48,703 nucleotides of DNA from CAZEGI01 sp964512105. GTDB taxonomy: Archaea; Altiarchaeota; Altiarchaeia; IMC4; CAZEGI01. The notes beneath the pieces were generated by a model. That model worked only from the letters and a program-made list of their open reading frames with translations. It was not told the origin of the DNA and did no database searches. This document shows, in pieces, positions 1 to 12,168 of the stretch; positions within the stretch are counted from its first letter, which is position 1; each line of letters begins with the position of its first letter. Position numbers and translations under genes: made by a program. The stretch is from contig CAZEGI010000005.1 in the NCBI GenBank assembly GCA_964512105.1, positions 1 through 48,703 on the forward strand, in the 5' to 3' direction.

Positions 1-162
1 CATTTATATAAAGGAATTAATAAATGTTTCGGAAAGGAAAACTGCCCTCTTCTATTTTTTAGGACTTCAAATTTATTGAGTTTAACAACTATTAAGCGAG
101 ATAAATATTCGCTTAATATCCATATTTTGGATAAAAAGCGAGGTTTTATATAGTTCTTTTTG

Positions 163-984
163 ATGATAGATTGTATGTTAAATGATGGTGGAATCTGTCA
201 TTCGGAAGAGAGATATAGACTGATTGGCAAGCTGATTGAGGAGATAAAACTCAGAAGGTATTCTTTTCAAACAGGTAAGTCTTATATATCTGTTGTAAAA
301 GAGTTTTTGGCATCGGGCAAAACTCCAAGAGAGTTTCTTTTGTCATATACAACCAAAAGCAAATCAACAATGAGGTTCGCATACTTTGCTTTGAAATTCT
401 TCCATGAAAATGTTCTTAATGAAAAATTTGAGGAAAAACTGCCACTTGCCCGAAAATCCCTGAAATTGCCGTTAGTTTTGAGCAAAGAGGAAGTAATCAG
501 GATGATCGATTCCACAAATAATCTGAAGCATAAGCTTGTTATTATGTTTCTCTATTATGCTGGCTTGCGTCTGGATGAAGTAAGAAATATCTCGTGGTCA
601 GATATTGATTTTGATAGAGAAACCATTCACCTAAAGACAGCAAAGGGTGACAAAGAAAGAGTTGTATTTCTCCATAAAAGATTAATAGAAACTTTGAGAA
701 TACTTGGCATGAAAGATGAAGGCCCAATATTCATCTCTCAGAGGGGCGGGAAATACAATAAAAGAACTATACAGCAGATTATAAAATCTGCTTCTAAAAA
801 AGCAGGAATCAAAAAGAACGTAACGCCTCACACATTAAGACATAGCTTTGCTACGCATCTGCTTGAATCCGGAGCAGACATAAGATACATCCAACAACTT
901 TTAGGTCATAAAGATTTGAAAACGACACAAATCTACACTCACGTGGCAAATAAAGACATAAAGAAACTTGCAAATCTGCTTTAG
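163..984 (+). CDS. xerA: XerA-like tyrosine recombinase
   Basis: Site-specific DNA recombinase of the tyrosine integrase family, probably the archaeal chromosome-dimer resolvase or an element integrase. The protein has 273 residues from ATG 163. An N-terminal SAM-like domain covers about residues 15-90 and the catalytic domain about 105-270. The full catalytic set is visible: R136 in AGLRLDEV, K161 in TAKGDKE, H223 and R226 in HTLRHSFATHL, H249 in LLGHKD and the nucleophile Y258 in TTQIYTHV. A TATA-like TTTATATA at 145-152 lies so close that transcription may begin near ATG 175, giving a leaderless, slightly shorter protein. It sits upstream of the rRNA operon in AT-rich DNA. XerA versus a decayed element's integrase cannot be settled without the attachment site. 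Confidence 0.9.
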   Translation: MIDCMLNDGGICHSEERYRLIGKLIEEIKLRRYSFQTGKSYISVVKEFLASGKTPREFLLSYTTKSKSTMRFAYFALKFFHENVLNEKFEEKLPLARKSLKLPLVLSKEEVIRMIDSTNNLKHKLVIMFLYYAGLRLDEVRNISWSDIDFDRETIHLKTAKGDKERVVFLHKRLIETLRILGMKDEGPIFISQRGGKYNKRTIQQIIKSASKKAGIKKNVTPHTLRHSFATHLLESGADIRYIQQLLGHKDLKTTQIYTHVANKDIKKLANLL

Positions 985-1078
985 GCTTTAGAGTTTTCTT
1001 ATAGAGTACAAATCACCTAAATAAGCTAACAGAGCCAAAAATCACACATTTTTAAACCGAACCTGCCTAATACATATG

Positions 1079-1087
1079 TTTATAATA
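1079..1087 (+). promoter_or_regulatory. TATA box of the rRNA operon
   Basis: TTTATAATA lies about 210 bp before the 16S start and 95 bp after the integrase stop, in an AT-rich gap. It is the best archaeal box A in the leader, and transcription would begin near 1108-1112. An alternative A/T-rich stretch lies near 1049-1054. The rest of the 985-1296 leader holds a short hairpin (CTAAAC/GTTTAG near 1163-1178) and the 5' strand of the 16S processing stem. Confidence 0.55.
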
Positions 1088-1257
1088 TCTTTTCGGTATG
1101 AAACTTCCTTGTTGCAACGAAGCAACGGGAAAAGTTGACTGAAAACGCCTCACAATGTTTCTGCTAAACGCGGTTTAGCTTTAGCTCACGCTGTGGGGTT
1201 ATGAGGGTCTTACCTCGAATGGGGTTTTACCTGATTAGTTGATTGTTGTTGGCCAAA

Positions 1258-1270
1258 CTTAGTGTGTGCT
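1258..1270 (+). other. Pre-16S processing stem, 5' strand
   Basis: CTTAGTGTGTGCT pairs over 13 positions (one G-U) with AGCATACACTAAG at 3021-3033 downstream of 16S. A second inner helix is formed by TGCGACCTAA near 1284-1293 and TTAGTCGCA near 2990-2998. Together they enclose the 16S gene as expected for an archaeal precursor. I did not find a clean BHB in this stem, unlike the 23S one. Confidence 0.75.
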
Positions 1271-1296
1271 CGAGTATCAGAAATGCGACCTAATTA

Positions 1297-2943
<1,647 letters not shown>

Positions 2944-3120
2944 GTAACCTTTAATAAAGGTTAACCAAACTTGCGATGTAAGCTTCGCTTAGTCGCAATG
3001 ACCTTTACTTTAAGGGTCTTAGCATACACTAAGGGCTAAACACAACAATCACAAAAATTTCAGTCCATGCGGGTCTGATATTTAAAGTGCATTGCTTAAA
3101 TATTTTACTCACTTTAATGC
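2944..3120 (+). other. 16S to tRNA-Ala spacer
   Basis: No gene is visible. It contains a small hairpin AACCTTTAATAAAGGTT directly after 16S (about 2946-2962) and the 3' strands of the 16S processing stem (about 2990-2998 and 3021-3033). The last part is A/T rich and leads straight into the tRNA. Confidence 0.6.
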
Positions 3121-3350
3121 GGGCCCGTAGATCAGTGGTAGATCGTCCGCCTTGCAGGAACCCTTTTCTTTCTTTCGTAAAGAAAGAAAAGTGTTTCATC
3201 CCCAAAGAAAGAAAAATAGCCGCCCTTCGGGTGGCAGAATTTTCGCGGAGCGAAAATTCCTTTTTCTTTGGGCTGAAGCACTTTCTTTTTGTTAAAAAGA
3301 AAGGGCTCAAAGAGCGCGGAAGGCCTTGGGTTCAAATCCCAACGGGTCCA
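3121..3350 (+). tRNA. tRNA-Ala(UGC), intron-containing
   Basis: Alanine tRNA in the 16S-23S spacer, the usual archaeal place. Acceptor GGGCCCG (3121-3127) pairs with CGGGTCC (3343-3349) and contains G3-U70, the alanine identity pair. D arm GATC/GATC, anticodon stem TCCGC (3146-3150)/GCGGA (3316-3320), anticodon TGC at 3153-3155, T arm TTGGG/CCCAA with loop TTCAAAT, discriminator A3350. CCA is not encoded. A 158-nt intron (3157-3314) interrupts the anticodon loop after position 37; the mature tRNA is 72 nt. Confidence 0.97.
3157..3314 (+). other. BHB intron in tRNA-Ala at 37/38
   Basis: A 158-nt insertion at the canonical tRNA intron site. Bulges CAG (3155-3157) and AGC (3313-3315) flank a relaxed central helix CTTG/AAAG (three pairs plus G-A). 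The outer helix is the anticodon stem and the inner one pairs GAACCCTTT with AAAGGGCTC (one mismatch). Splicing leaves the 7-nt loop CTTGCAC. Internally it has terminal hairpins CTTTTCTTTCTTT/AAAGAAAGAAAAG and CTTTCTTTTT/AAAAAGAAAG, an inner stem CCCAAAG/CTTTGGG, and two core hairpins GCCGCCC-TTCG-GGTGGC then GAATTTTCGC/GCGAAAATTC. It is far longer than a typical tRNA intron and is homologous to the 23S intron. Confidence 0.9.
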
Positions 3351-3355
3351 TTGAA

Positions 3356-3407
3356 ACCCTTTCTTTCTTAAAAAGAAAGAAAGTGTTTTCATCCCCAAAG
3401 AAAGAAA
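3356..3407 (+). repeat. Half copy of the intron element after tRNA-Ala
   Basis: CCCTTTCTTTCTT-AAA-AAGAAAGAAAG forms the left terminal hairpin, followed by a linker and GTTTTCATCCCCAAAGAAAG. This repeats the first about 55 nt of the tRNA-Ala intron nearly base for base and then stops before the core hairpins. It lies 5 nt after the tRNA in the spacer and lacks a right end, so it should not splice. It is a remnant or an abortive insertion. Confidence 0.85.
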
Positions 3408-3649
3408 TATTCGAAAATCACATTTTTAAGTTCAAATTCACAATATTATGTTCGTTCAAAATGGAACAATAGACTGTCGCTTCACTACCCTTCGGTAGGA
3501 GACTTCTTAGTTGATCTCAATTCAGAGTTCACTATTTACTTTCGTTCCATACGAAATTCATGCAACCCTGCGGCCGAACGGCTGCTTGGTGAAGGTCGAT
3601 TCCGTTCGCCCGGGAAGGGAAACGGATAATGAGACATCATACAACACAG

Positions 3650-3671
3650 GTAACTCGCCACAGAGAGTGTA

Positions 3672-3677
<6 letters not shown>
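3650..3677 (+). other. Pre-23S BHB processing motif, 5' strand
   Basis: GTAACT (3650-3655), CGCC (3656-3659) and bulge ACA (3660-3662) pair with AGTTAC (6674-6679), GGCG (6667-6670) and bulge ACA (6671-6673). The inner helix GAGTGTA-TTGGTT pairs with AACCA-TTACACTC. This is a canonical archaeal BHB flanking 23S, expected to be cut by the splicing endonuclease to release a (typically circularised) pre-23S. The spacer at 3408-3649 upstream holds no other gene I can see. Confidence 0.9.
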
Positions 3678-6657
<2,980 letters not shown>

Positions 6658-6660
6658 TAC

Positions 6661-6679
6661 ACTCCTGGCGACAAGTTAC
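6661..6679 (+). other. Pre-23S BHB processing motif, 3' strand
   Basis: ACTCCT, GGCG, bulge ACA, AGTTAC. These are the partner elements of the 5' strand at 3650-3666. Cleavage is expected between 6672 and 6673. Confidence 0.9.
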
Positions 6680-6789
6680 CTTGTGTTTAAATAAAAAGTA
6701 AAAGTCAGTGCAATTGAGCAACGAAGTTGCGAAATGCACCTTTTGATAAACCTTTGCTAAAGGTTTAATGATGTCTCTCATCGGCAATG

Positions 6790-6828
6790 TGGCGCGGCTC
6801 CGCAAGGGGCCGTGGCCATCTATTTTTT
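6790..6828 (+). terminator. rRNA operon terminator
   Basis: A GC-rich hairpin TGGCGCGGCTCC-GCAA-GGGGCCGTGGCCA, with one small internal loop, is followed by CTATTTTTTATTT. It lies about 130 bp after the 23S end and before the convergent gene at 6864. The T-run alone is the usual archaeal termination signal. Confidence 0.65.
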
Positions 6829-6863
6829 ATTTCTAAAAAATCTCAGTACTGAAAATCAAATTC

Positions 6864-7076
6864 TTACTCCACCATCTTCGCAAAGTAATTGGTCATTATT
6901 AAAACCACAACTCCAATAACAACAGAAACCCACAGGCTCAACGTCGGACTTTCCGGCAGAAGGTAGATGTCCAGTAAACCCCACATGCCCCTCCAAAACG
7001 AAACAAGCGCGAATGCTATCATCAATGCAAAAATCACCTGATGATGCGTTTCAAGTTCCTGAATTTTCTTGAACAT
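6864..7076 (-). CDS. Small two-helix membrane protein
   Basis: A 70-residue protein with a short charged N-terminus, MFKKIQELETHHQ, and two hydrophobic helices (about residues 14-36 and 46-66), so it is probably an integral membrane protein. No catalytic motif is visible and I do not recognise a named family. It is transcribed in the same direction as the TauE/SafE permease, whose stop lies 31 bp upstream of this start, so the two may be co-transcribed. The coding assignment rests on a sensible membrane topology and compact spacing. Confidence 0.65.
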   Translation of the reverse strand: MFKKIQELETHHQVIFALMIAFALVSFWRGMWGLLDIYLLPESPTLSLWVSVVIGVVVLIMTNYFAKMVE

Positions 7077-7106
7077 GTTTACTTATTTTCTTAGTTTTAT
7101 AAAAAT

Positions 7107-7844
7107 CTAGAAGATTAATTTCAACGCAGAAACCACAGTAACAAGAATCAGTATTCTTCTCAGCCATTCATTCCCAACCTTATGCGCGACCACGACACCT
7201 GCCTGCGCGCCGAGCATCGCAGCAACACCCAAAACGAATCCGAGTTTAAAATCTATAAGGTCGTAACTCCAGTACGCAAAAATCGCGGAAATATTCGTGA
7301 CAAAAACAACAAGCTGCGAGGTTCCGGATGCATGGAGCATGGTGAGTCCGGAAACGAAAACGAGTAAGATTATTATCACGATCCCGACACCACCGCCGAA
7401 CATTCCTATGAGGAAGCCAACGAAAAAACCTGTAGGAATGTTAAATATCTGCCTCTTCATCCTTCTTTTATCAGTTATACCAAAATTTTTGTTGAAGATA
7501 ATCAAGAACAACATAGAAAGCATAAATAAACCAAACAACAAACTCATAGTTCCATTTGGCAGGTGCGATGTCGCATATGCGCCGAGTTGCGCACCAAAAA
7601 CAGACGCGACAACATAGGTCAGCGCGGTTTTGCAATCAATGTTCTTTTTTCCCGCATGTCCAACAAGTGCGGAAAACGAATCCATAAGAAAAATAAGTCG
7701 CGAGGTTCCGATCGCAAGCTGTATCGTCAACCCCGTGAATGCAAGAAACGGAATCAAGATGAACCCGCCACCGCCGACAGTCGCGTCAAAAATTCCTGCA
7801 ATAAATGCGCAGGTGACAAGTAAACCAAGCGTCAGTGGTTCCAT
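7107..7844 (-). CDS. TauE/SafE family membrane permease
   Basis: A 245-residue polytopic protein of the TauE/SafE (DUF81) family, putative exporters or importers of sulfite, sulfonates or other organic anions. About eight hydrophobic segments are arranged as two repeats. The family signatures are the glycine-rich loops FDATVGGGGFILIP (about 19-32) in the first half and GFLIGMFGGGVGI (about 143-155) in the second. Full length for the family. The substrate cannot be told from sequence. It is convergent with the rRNA operon and divergent from the AlkD-like gene, whose start lies 36 bp away. Confidence 0.88.
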   Translation of the reverse strand: MEPLTLGLLVTCAFIAGIFDATVGGGGFILIPFLAFTGLTIQLAIGTSRLIFLMDSFSALVGHAGKKNIDCKTALTYVVASVFGAQLGAYATSHLPNGTMSLLFGLFMLSMLFLIIFNKNFGITDKRRMKRQIFNIPTGFFVGFLIGMFGGGVGIVIIILLVFVSGLTMLHASGTSQLVVFVTNISAIFAYWSYDLIDFKLGFVLGVAAMLGAQAGVVVAHKVGNEWLRRILILVTVVSALKLIF

Positions 7845-7879
7845 GTTATTTATTCATTATTCTTCATATAATTGAAAAA

Positions 7880-8554
7880 ATGAAAAGCAAGGAATGGATC
7901 TTGAAGCAGCTGAAAAAACATTACAACAAAGAGAACCTCGAGGGCATGGCCCGATACGGGATAAAAACCGAAAACGCATTCGGGGTTTCCATCAACGAAC
8001 TCCGAAAACTCGCAAGAAAAATCGGGCACGACCACCAGCTTGCTCTTGGTTTATGGCAGACGAAAATCCACGAGGCAAGAATTCTGGCATCCATGATAGA
8101 CCTTCCCGAGATGGTGACAGAACACCAGATGAACTCATGGGCAAAGGATTTCGATTCATGGGATTTATGCGACCAGTGCTGCAAAAACCTTTTCGGGAAA
8201 ACCAAATTTGCATATAAAAAAGTTTTCGACTGGGCATCCCGCGACGAAGAATTTGTAAAACGCGCCGCCTTTGCACTCATGGCAGATCTCTCCGTCAACG
8301 ACAAAAATGCCGAAGATGATTTGTTCCTGAATTTTTTGCCGATAATAAAAAACAACGCAACCGATGACCGAAATTACGTGAAAAAGGCGGTGAACTGGGC
8401 GCTGCGCCAGATCGGAAAAAGGAACGAAATGCTGAACAGAGAGGCGATAAAAACCGCAAAGGAAATCCTTCGGATAGATTCAAAAACTGCGCAATGGATT
8501 GCATCGGACGCGATTCGCGAATTAGAGAGCCAAAAGGTGCGAGAGCGCCTATAA
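7880..8554 (+). CDS. AlkD-like DNA alkylation repair protein
   Basis: A 224-residue all-helical HEAT-like protein of the DNA alkylation repair (AlkD/AlkC) superfamily, which excises or binds alkylated bases. The start is the ATG at 7880, giving MKSKEWILKQLKKHYN; upstream codons in the frame are not protein-like. Visible family features are YGIKTENAFGVSINELRKLA (about 21-40), the W/D-rich segment KDFDSWDLCDQC (about 90-101), RAAFALMADLSV and the C-terminal NWALRQIGKRN. A TATA-like CATATAATT lies only about 10-15 bp upstream, so the mRNA may have a different start or use another box. Glycosylase activity is inferred from the family only. Confidence 0.85.
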   Translation: MKSKEWILKQLKKHYNKENLEGMARYGIKTENAFGVSINELRKLARKIGHDHQLALGLWQTKIHEARILASMIDLPEMVTEHQMNSWAKDFDSWDLCDQCCKNLFGKTKFAYKKVFDWASRDEEFVKRAAFALMADLSVNDKNAEDDLFLNFLPIIKNNATDDRNYVKKAVNWALRQIGKRNEMLNREAIKTAKEILRIDSKTAQWIASDAIRELESQKVRERL

Positions 8555-8576
8555 TGGTTTTTATTCTCAAACATCG

Positions 8577-8584
8577 TTATATAC
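8577..8584 (+). promoter_or_regulatory. TATA box candidates for RNase P RNA
   Basis: TTATATAC at 8577-8584 is the strongest box but would start transcription around 8602-8607, inside the P1 5' strand. A weaker TTTTTATT at 8558-8565 would place the start at about 8589, exactly at the P1 helix. The second position fits the RNA structure better. Confidence 0.4.
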
Positions 8585-8588
8585 TTCT

Positions 8589-8900
8589 GGTAGCGGCCAA
8601 GGGCTTCCGCAACTCTGTTGCGAGGAAGTTCCGTCCACCATTAAGCATGCGGGGGCGAGAGTCCCCGGCGGTGTTACAGAGACGAGATTATTGAGACGTT
8701 AACCGTGATAGCAATTGAGTTGTCTCAATATGTTTGAAACGACCATCGCCTGCTGTGGTGCAAGTTGTAAAACCAGCGCTCTTAAGTTCGCAAGAACTTG
8801 AGACACAGGGCACTTGTGCCCTCGTGTAGAAGAATGCCCAAGGGCAGTACGTCCGCGTGCGGACTGAAAGCCCACCTAAGACGGACTATAAGCCGCTGCC
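8589..8900 (+). ncRNA. rnpB: RNase P RNA
   Basis: Catalytic RNA of RNase P (tRNA 5' processing). The closing helix GGTAGCGGC (8589-8597)/GCCGCTGCC (8892-8900) has 9 pairs. P3 is CCGCAAC/GTTGCG. Conserved region I reads GAGGAAGTTCCGTCC; its AGT(T)CCGTC pairs with GACGGACT in conserved region V (CTAAGACGGACTATAAG), forming P4 with the universally conserved bulged U. The internal ACAGAGACGAGAT and GAAACGACCATC segments match archaeal RNase P RNAs. Length about 312 nt is normal. The region after 8900 is an inserted repeat, described separately, which duplicates the P1 3' strand. Confidence 0.88.
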
Positions 8901-9087
8901 AACCTTTCTCTTTCTTTTCGAAAGAAAGAGAAACGTAATTTGGATGTCGAATTTCTCCATCCAAATTTTTTAAGAGGGAGGAAACGACCTCTTAAAATGA
9001 TGAAAGAGAAAGAAAAGAATTTTTGCATTTGCAAAAATTCAAGGATGTATCCGTGAATAATAATTCTAATGACCGTTGCCAACCTTT
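8893..9087 (+). repeat. Inserted hairpin element after RNase P RNA, with direct repeats
   Basis: CCGCTGCCAACCTTT (8893-8907) recurs as CCGTTGCCAACCTTT (9073-9087), a 15-bp direct repeat with one difference. Between them lie a terminal hairpin CTTTCTCTTTCTTT-TCG-AAAGAAAGAGAAA, hairpins ATTTGGATG/CATCCAAAT and TTTTAAGAGG/CCTCTTAAAA, and GAATTTTTGC-ATTT-GCAAAAATTC, which resembles the GAATTTTCTGC core hairpin of the 23S intron. No ORF and no BHB are found. Both copies of the repeat can pair with the P1 5' strand of RNase P RNA, so the insertion need not destroy the RNA. Confidence 0.75.
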
Positions 9088-9106
9088 TTATCCTGTAACT
9101 CATACT

Positions 9107-9138
9107 CCACCGGTTATGGTGGGGCATCTGATTTTTTT
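9107..9138 (+). terminator. Probable terminator of the RNase P RNA unit
   Basis: CCACC/GGTGG hairpin (9107-9122) followed by GATTTTTTT (9130-9138). The T-run overlaps the TATA element TTTTTATACTAA (9134-9145), which likely drives the aspartokinase gene starting at 9173. Confidence 0.5.
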
Positions 9139-9172
9139 ATACTAATCTGCAATATTCTTAAAAGTCACTAAA

Positions 9173-10600
9173 ATGAAAATGATTATGATGAAGTTTGGCG
9201 GCACTTCCGTCGGCGACGGAAAGAGAATCGCGAACGTTGCGAAGTTGGTTCAAAGTGAGAAAAGACCGAAGGTGGTCGTGGTTTCGGCGATGTCCGGAGT
9301 TACCGACAGCCTGATAGGAATTGCGGACAAGGTCGTTACTCTGCCCGCGTCGGTCGTTGAGGGCGAAGTGGACAGGTTCCACAGGGAAATATCCACCAAA
9401 CATGAACAGGCCGCACTTGACGCAATATCGGACGAGGACGTACGGAACGAGATTTCTGAAAATCTATCCATGCTGCTTAACAAACTGAGGGTCGCACTTC
9501 TCGGCATCGGTTACCTCGGTGACTTATCGCCAAAATCCATGGATTACATACTCTCATTCGGTGAACGTCTCTCAATCGAGATCATGGCGGGCGCCCTGGA
9601 GTCAATCGGCGTTCCTGCAAAACCGCTCACGGGATACGAAGCAGGCATCGTTACTGACAGCCACTTCGGACGTGCTCGGCCTATCAGCGCAAAAATGGTC
9701 AAGCTCATAAAGCCGAGAATGGAATCGCTTGCGAAGAAGGGCATAACACCCGTGGTTGCGGGATTCATAGCCGCAAACGAGGAAGGCATCATGACAACGC
9801 TCGGCCGCGGAGGTTCCGACTACACGGCATCGCTCATAGGACGGCATGTCAGGGCCGCGGAGGTCCAGATTTGGACAGACGTTGACGGCATCCTCACAAC
9901 AGACCCGAAATTTGTGCCAACTGCGAAACTCATACACGAGCTTTCATATGTTGAAGCGATGGATCTTGCGTACTTTGGTGCAAAAGTGATTCATTCGAAG
10001 ATGATTGAGCCCGCGATGCTCGTAAACATTCCCGTAAGGGTTTTGAATACCTTCAACCCGAAATGCAAGGGAACCCTGATAGTACGGAAGCAGAAGAAGG
10101 TCGAGGGCGTCGTGAAGGCGGTTGCCGTGGCCAAGAATGTCGTCATCGTGAATTTCCAGGGCATCGGTATGGCGGAAACCCCCAACATCGCTGGGAGGAT
10201 TTTTTCGACACTCGGGGAGAACAACATAAACGTGATGATGATATCCGGTTCTTCGGAATCGAGCATATCCTTCGTCATAGCCAAAAGCGACATTGACAAG
10301 ACGATAGAGCTGCTTGAATCCGAATTTGAGGATGAAAAAGTCATCGTGAAGAATCTCGAGCTTATAGAGAACGCGTGCATCGTGACAATCGTCGGGGCAG
10401 GGATGCAGGGTGCCAAGGGCATAGCCGCAAAGATATTCCAAACCGTGGCGAATGAAAACGTGAACATCATCATGATTGCGCAGGGTTCGTCCGAGGTGAA
10501 CGTAGCCTTCATGATAAACGAAAAGGATGTCAAAAAAACCCTGCGCGCGCTGCATAAGAGGCTGATAGAACAAAACGCACTCAGGAAAATCTCCAAATGA
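9173..10600 (+). CDS. lysC: Aspartokinase
   Basis: ATP:L-aspartate 4-phosphotransferase, first step of the aspartate family (lysine, threonine, methionine). 475 residues. The amino-acid kinase domain covers about 1-300, with KFGGTSVGDG at the N-terminus, VVVVSAMSGVTD (about 35-46) and TTLGRGGSDYTASL (about 209-222). Two ACT domains follow (about 320-395 and 400-465), typical of feedback-regulated enzymes. The start MKMIMMKFGG has alternatives at the internal methionines. The stop overlaps the start of the next gene by 4 nt (ATGA), so the two are translationally coupled. An LL-diaminopimelate aminotransferase gene at 41775 belongs to the same pathway. Confidence 0.95.
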   Translation: MKMIMMKFGGTSVGDGKRIANVAKLVQSEKRPKVVVVSAMSGVTDSLIGIADKVVTLPASVVEGEVDRFHREISTKHEQAALDAISDEDVRNEISENLSMLLNKLRVALLGIGYLGDLSPKSMDYILSFGERLSIEIMAGALESIGVPAKPLTGYEAGIVTDSHFGRARPISAKMVKLIKPRMESLAKKGITPVVAGFIAANEEGIMTTLGRGGSDYTASLIGRHVRAAEVQIWTDVDGILTTDPKFVPTAKLIHELSYVEAMDLAYFGAKVIHSKMIEPAMLVNIPVRVLNTFNPKCKGTLIVRKQKKVEGVVKAVAVAKNVVIVNFQGIGMAETPNIAGRIFSTLGENNINVMMISGSSESSISFVIAKSDIDKTIELLESEFEDEKVIVKNLELIENACIVTIVGAGMQGAKGIAAKIFQTVANENVNIIMIAQGSSEVNVAFMINEKDVKKTLRALHKRLIEQNALRKISK

Positions 10601-11502
10601 AATCCGAACTTGTGGAGAGGGTGGCGGAGCTGCTCAGAAGCGCGGCTTTTGAGGTTTCCATATGCAGCGGAATGCAAAGCTGTTTTGACGTAATTGCGAA
10701 GAAGGAAAAAACCATTCTGATAAAGGTCCTGACGAATGTCGAAGGCCTGACCGACAAACACGCATCGGACCTCAAGGCGCTTGCGTCGCTGCTCGGGGCG
10801 TCGCCTCTTGTTATTTCCGAGAGGATGAAATCCTCAAAGCTCTCTGATGGCGTCGTTTACACGCGCTACGACCTCCAGATAATGAATGCCAAAACATTCG
10901 AAAACGTCATCTCCGGGAATTTCCCGCACGTGCATTCCGTCAGGGGCAACTACTGCATGAGCATAAACCCGAAGGGCTTAAGCAAACTGCGGCAGAAGTT
11001 AAATCTGACGCAGCAGGACCTTGCAGACAGACTGAACATTTCGAAGCAGAGCATCTACCGCTACGAGCACACAGGAAAAATCTCGCTTGATGTTGCAGAA
11101 AAACTCATGCAGATATTCGAGGAAAATCTTCTGGCACAGGATGAATTTTTGGTCTCGACCAAGTTCAGGTCTGAGATGGCCGCTTTGGATCAATACCTAA
11201 CCGAACTCCAAAGAATTGTCGTGAAGGAATTCAAGGAAATCGGTTTTAGAACCTCAGTCACAAACGCGCCGTTCGATGTCCTCGCAAAGGAAAATGAGAT
11301 GGTCTTCACGATCGCAAGCGACGACTCCCGAAGGCTTGAGAAAAAAGCAGCGCTCGTCACCGAAATCTCGGAGATGTTTGACGCGTACAAGCTCTGCATA
11401 AGCAACAGGCGTCAGGACCTTGAAATCGTGGTGATGAAACCCGGCGAACTCGGAGAGGTCAGAAATCCGAGAGAACTGATACGGATTCTGAAGAAGGAGT
11501 GA
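10597..11502 (+). CDS. Archaeal HTH-type transcriptional regulator
   Basis: A 301-residue protein of the archaeal 'putative HTH-type transcriptional regulator' family. The N-terminal part (about 1-115) looks like a nuclease-fold or sensor domain (FDVIAKKEKTILIKVLTNVEG). A Cro/C1-type HTH follows at about 125-175 (LRQKLNLTQQDLADRLNIS and SKQSIYRYEHTGKIS), and then a second copy of the FDVLAKENEMVFTIAS-type domain (about 200-301). It overlaps the aspartokinase gene by 4 nt, which suggests co-expression but does not prove that it regulates it. Confidence 0.85.
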   Translation: MKSELVERVAELLRSAAFEVSICSGMQSCFDVIAKKEKTILIKVLTNVEGLTDKHASDLKALASLLGASPLVISERMKSSKLSDGVVYTRYDLQIMNAKTFENVISGNFPHVHSVRGNYCMSINPKGLSKLRQKLNLTQQDLADRLNISKQSIYRYEHTGKISLDVAEKLMQIFEENLLAQDEFLVSTKFRSEMAALDQYLTELQRIVVKEFKEIGFRTSVTNAPFDVLAKENEMVFTIASDDSRRLEKKAALVTEISEMFDAYKLCISNRRQDLEIVVMKPGELGEVRNPRELIRILKKE

Positions 11503-11549
11503 TTTTTCTTTTTTCAGGCTAACGGATTGGGAAGTTTGAATTATATGCT

Positions 11550-12116
11550 CTAACGCCTCTCTATCTGCAAAGTTTCGTTATTTTTCACATATGCATTCAC
11601 TTTGTTCTCCTCACGATTGAGCCATCCCCTGAGGTCGTCAACCGAAACCTGTGGGTCGATGTAAACGCGCTTGACGCCGCCATAAGGCATGCCCATGTCC
11701 TTCATCAAAAGATAAAACGCGTTCCTTTCCGAAAATTCAAGTTCATTCAGCCGCGCCCTCGTATGCTCCACCTCACCAGCTTCGTCTATCCTGATACCCT
11801 CCTTCTCAAGCTGCGATGCAAACGGCCCGAATGTGATAATGCTGTTAATCCCCCCGTAAACCGTGTACCTTCCCCCACGAAACGCATCCGCAAGTTCCTC
11901 CGCAGTCGTTATCCCAGCAGAATCCACAAGTGCGGCGCGGCTGCTCGCAGCAAGTCTCCTGATTCCCGAGAGGGTTTCCGCATCAACCGAACCCAGCAAC
12001 GATGCCAACTCTCCGGGAGCAATCCGTGTTTGGACCACACCGCTCGTTTCCAAAATTCTCAATCCAAGTTCCGGGAGTGCGGGATTTTTCGGATTGAGGG
12101 TTTTTTGCCGAGACAT
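11550..12116 (-). CDS. Hypothetical protein, 188 aa
   Basis: I do not recognise this family. The protein has no signal peptide or membrane segment. It begins MSRQKTLNPKNPALPELGLRILE, has a helical middle that could be a helix-hairpin-helix-like region (SGIRRLAASSRAALVDSAG, AEELADAFRGG) and ends with a basic tail. The continuous open frame and codon use like its neighbours support coding. It lies alone on the minus strand between the HTH regulator and the NUDIX gene, with no operon partner. Confidence 0.7.
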   Translation of the reverse strand: MSRQKTLNPKNPALPELGLRILETSGVVQTRIAPGELASLLGSVDAETLSGIRRLAASSRAALVDSAGITTAEELADAFRGGRYTVYGGINSIITFGPFASQLEKEGIRIDEAGEVEHTRARLNELEFSERNAFYLLMKDMGMPYGGVKRVYIDPQVSVDDLRGWLNREENKVNAYVKNNETLQIERR

Positions 12117-12168
12117 AAAATACCTTAGGAATCGCTAACTAAAATAAGTCTCGCTAAATAATATTATA

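Noticed and set aside
160..984. Integrase as the mobilising enzyme of the intron family
   Set aside because: It looks like XerA with a full catalytic set. Nothing in the sequence links it to the elements apart from being close to the rRNA operon.
6680..6860. 5S rRNA after 23S
   Set aside because: The segment contains a terminator-like hairpin and no 5S consensus; 5S must lie elsewhere.
8893..9087. A spliced BHB intron in RNase P RNA
   Set aside because: No complementary central helix exists at the borders; the flanks are direct repeats, which fits an insertion with target duplication rather than a BHB intron.
9544..10761. Long minus-strand open frames opposite aspartokinase and other high-GC genes
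   Set aside because: These are antisense shadows of well-supported genes, lacking family motifs and start signals.
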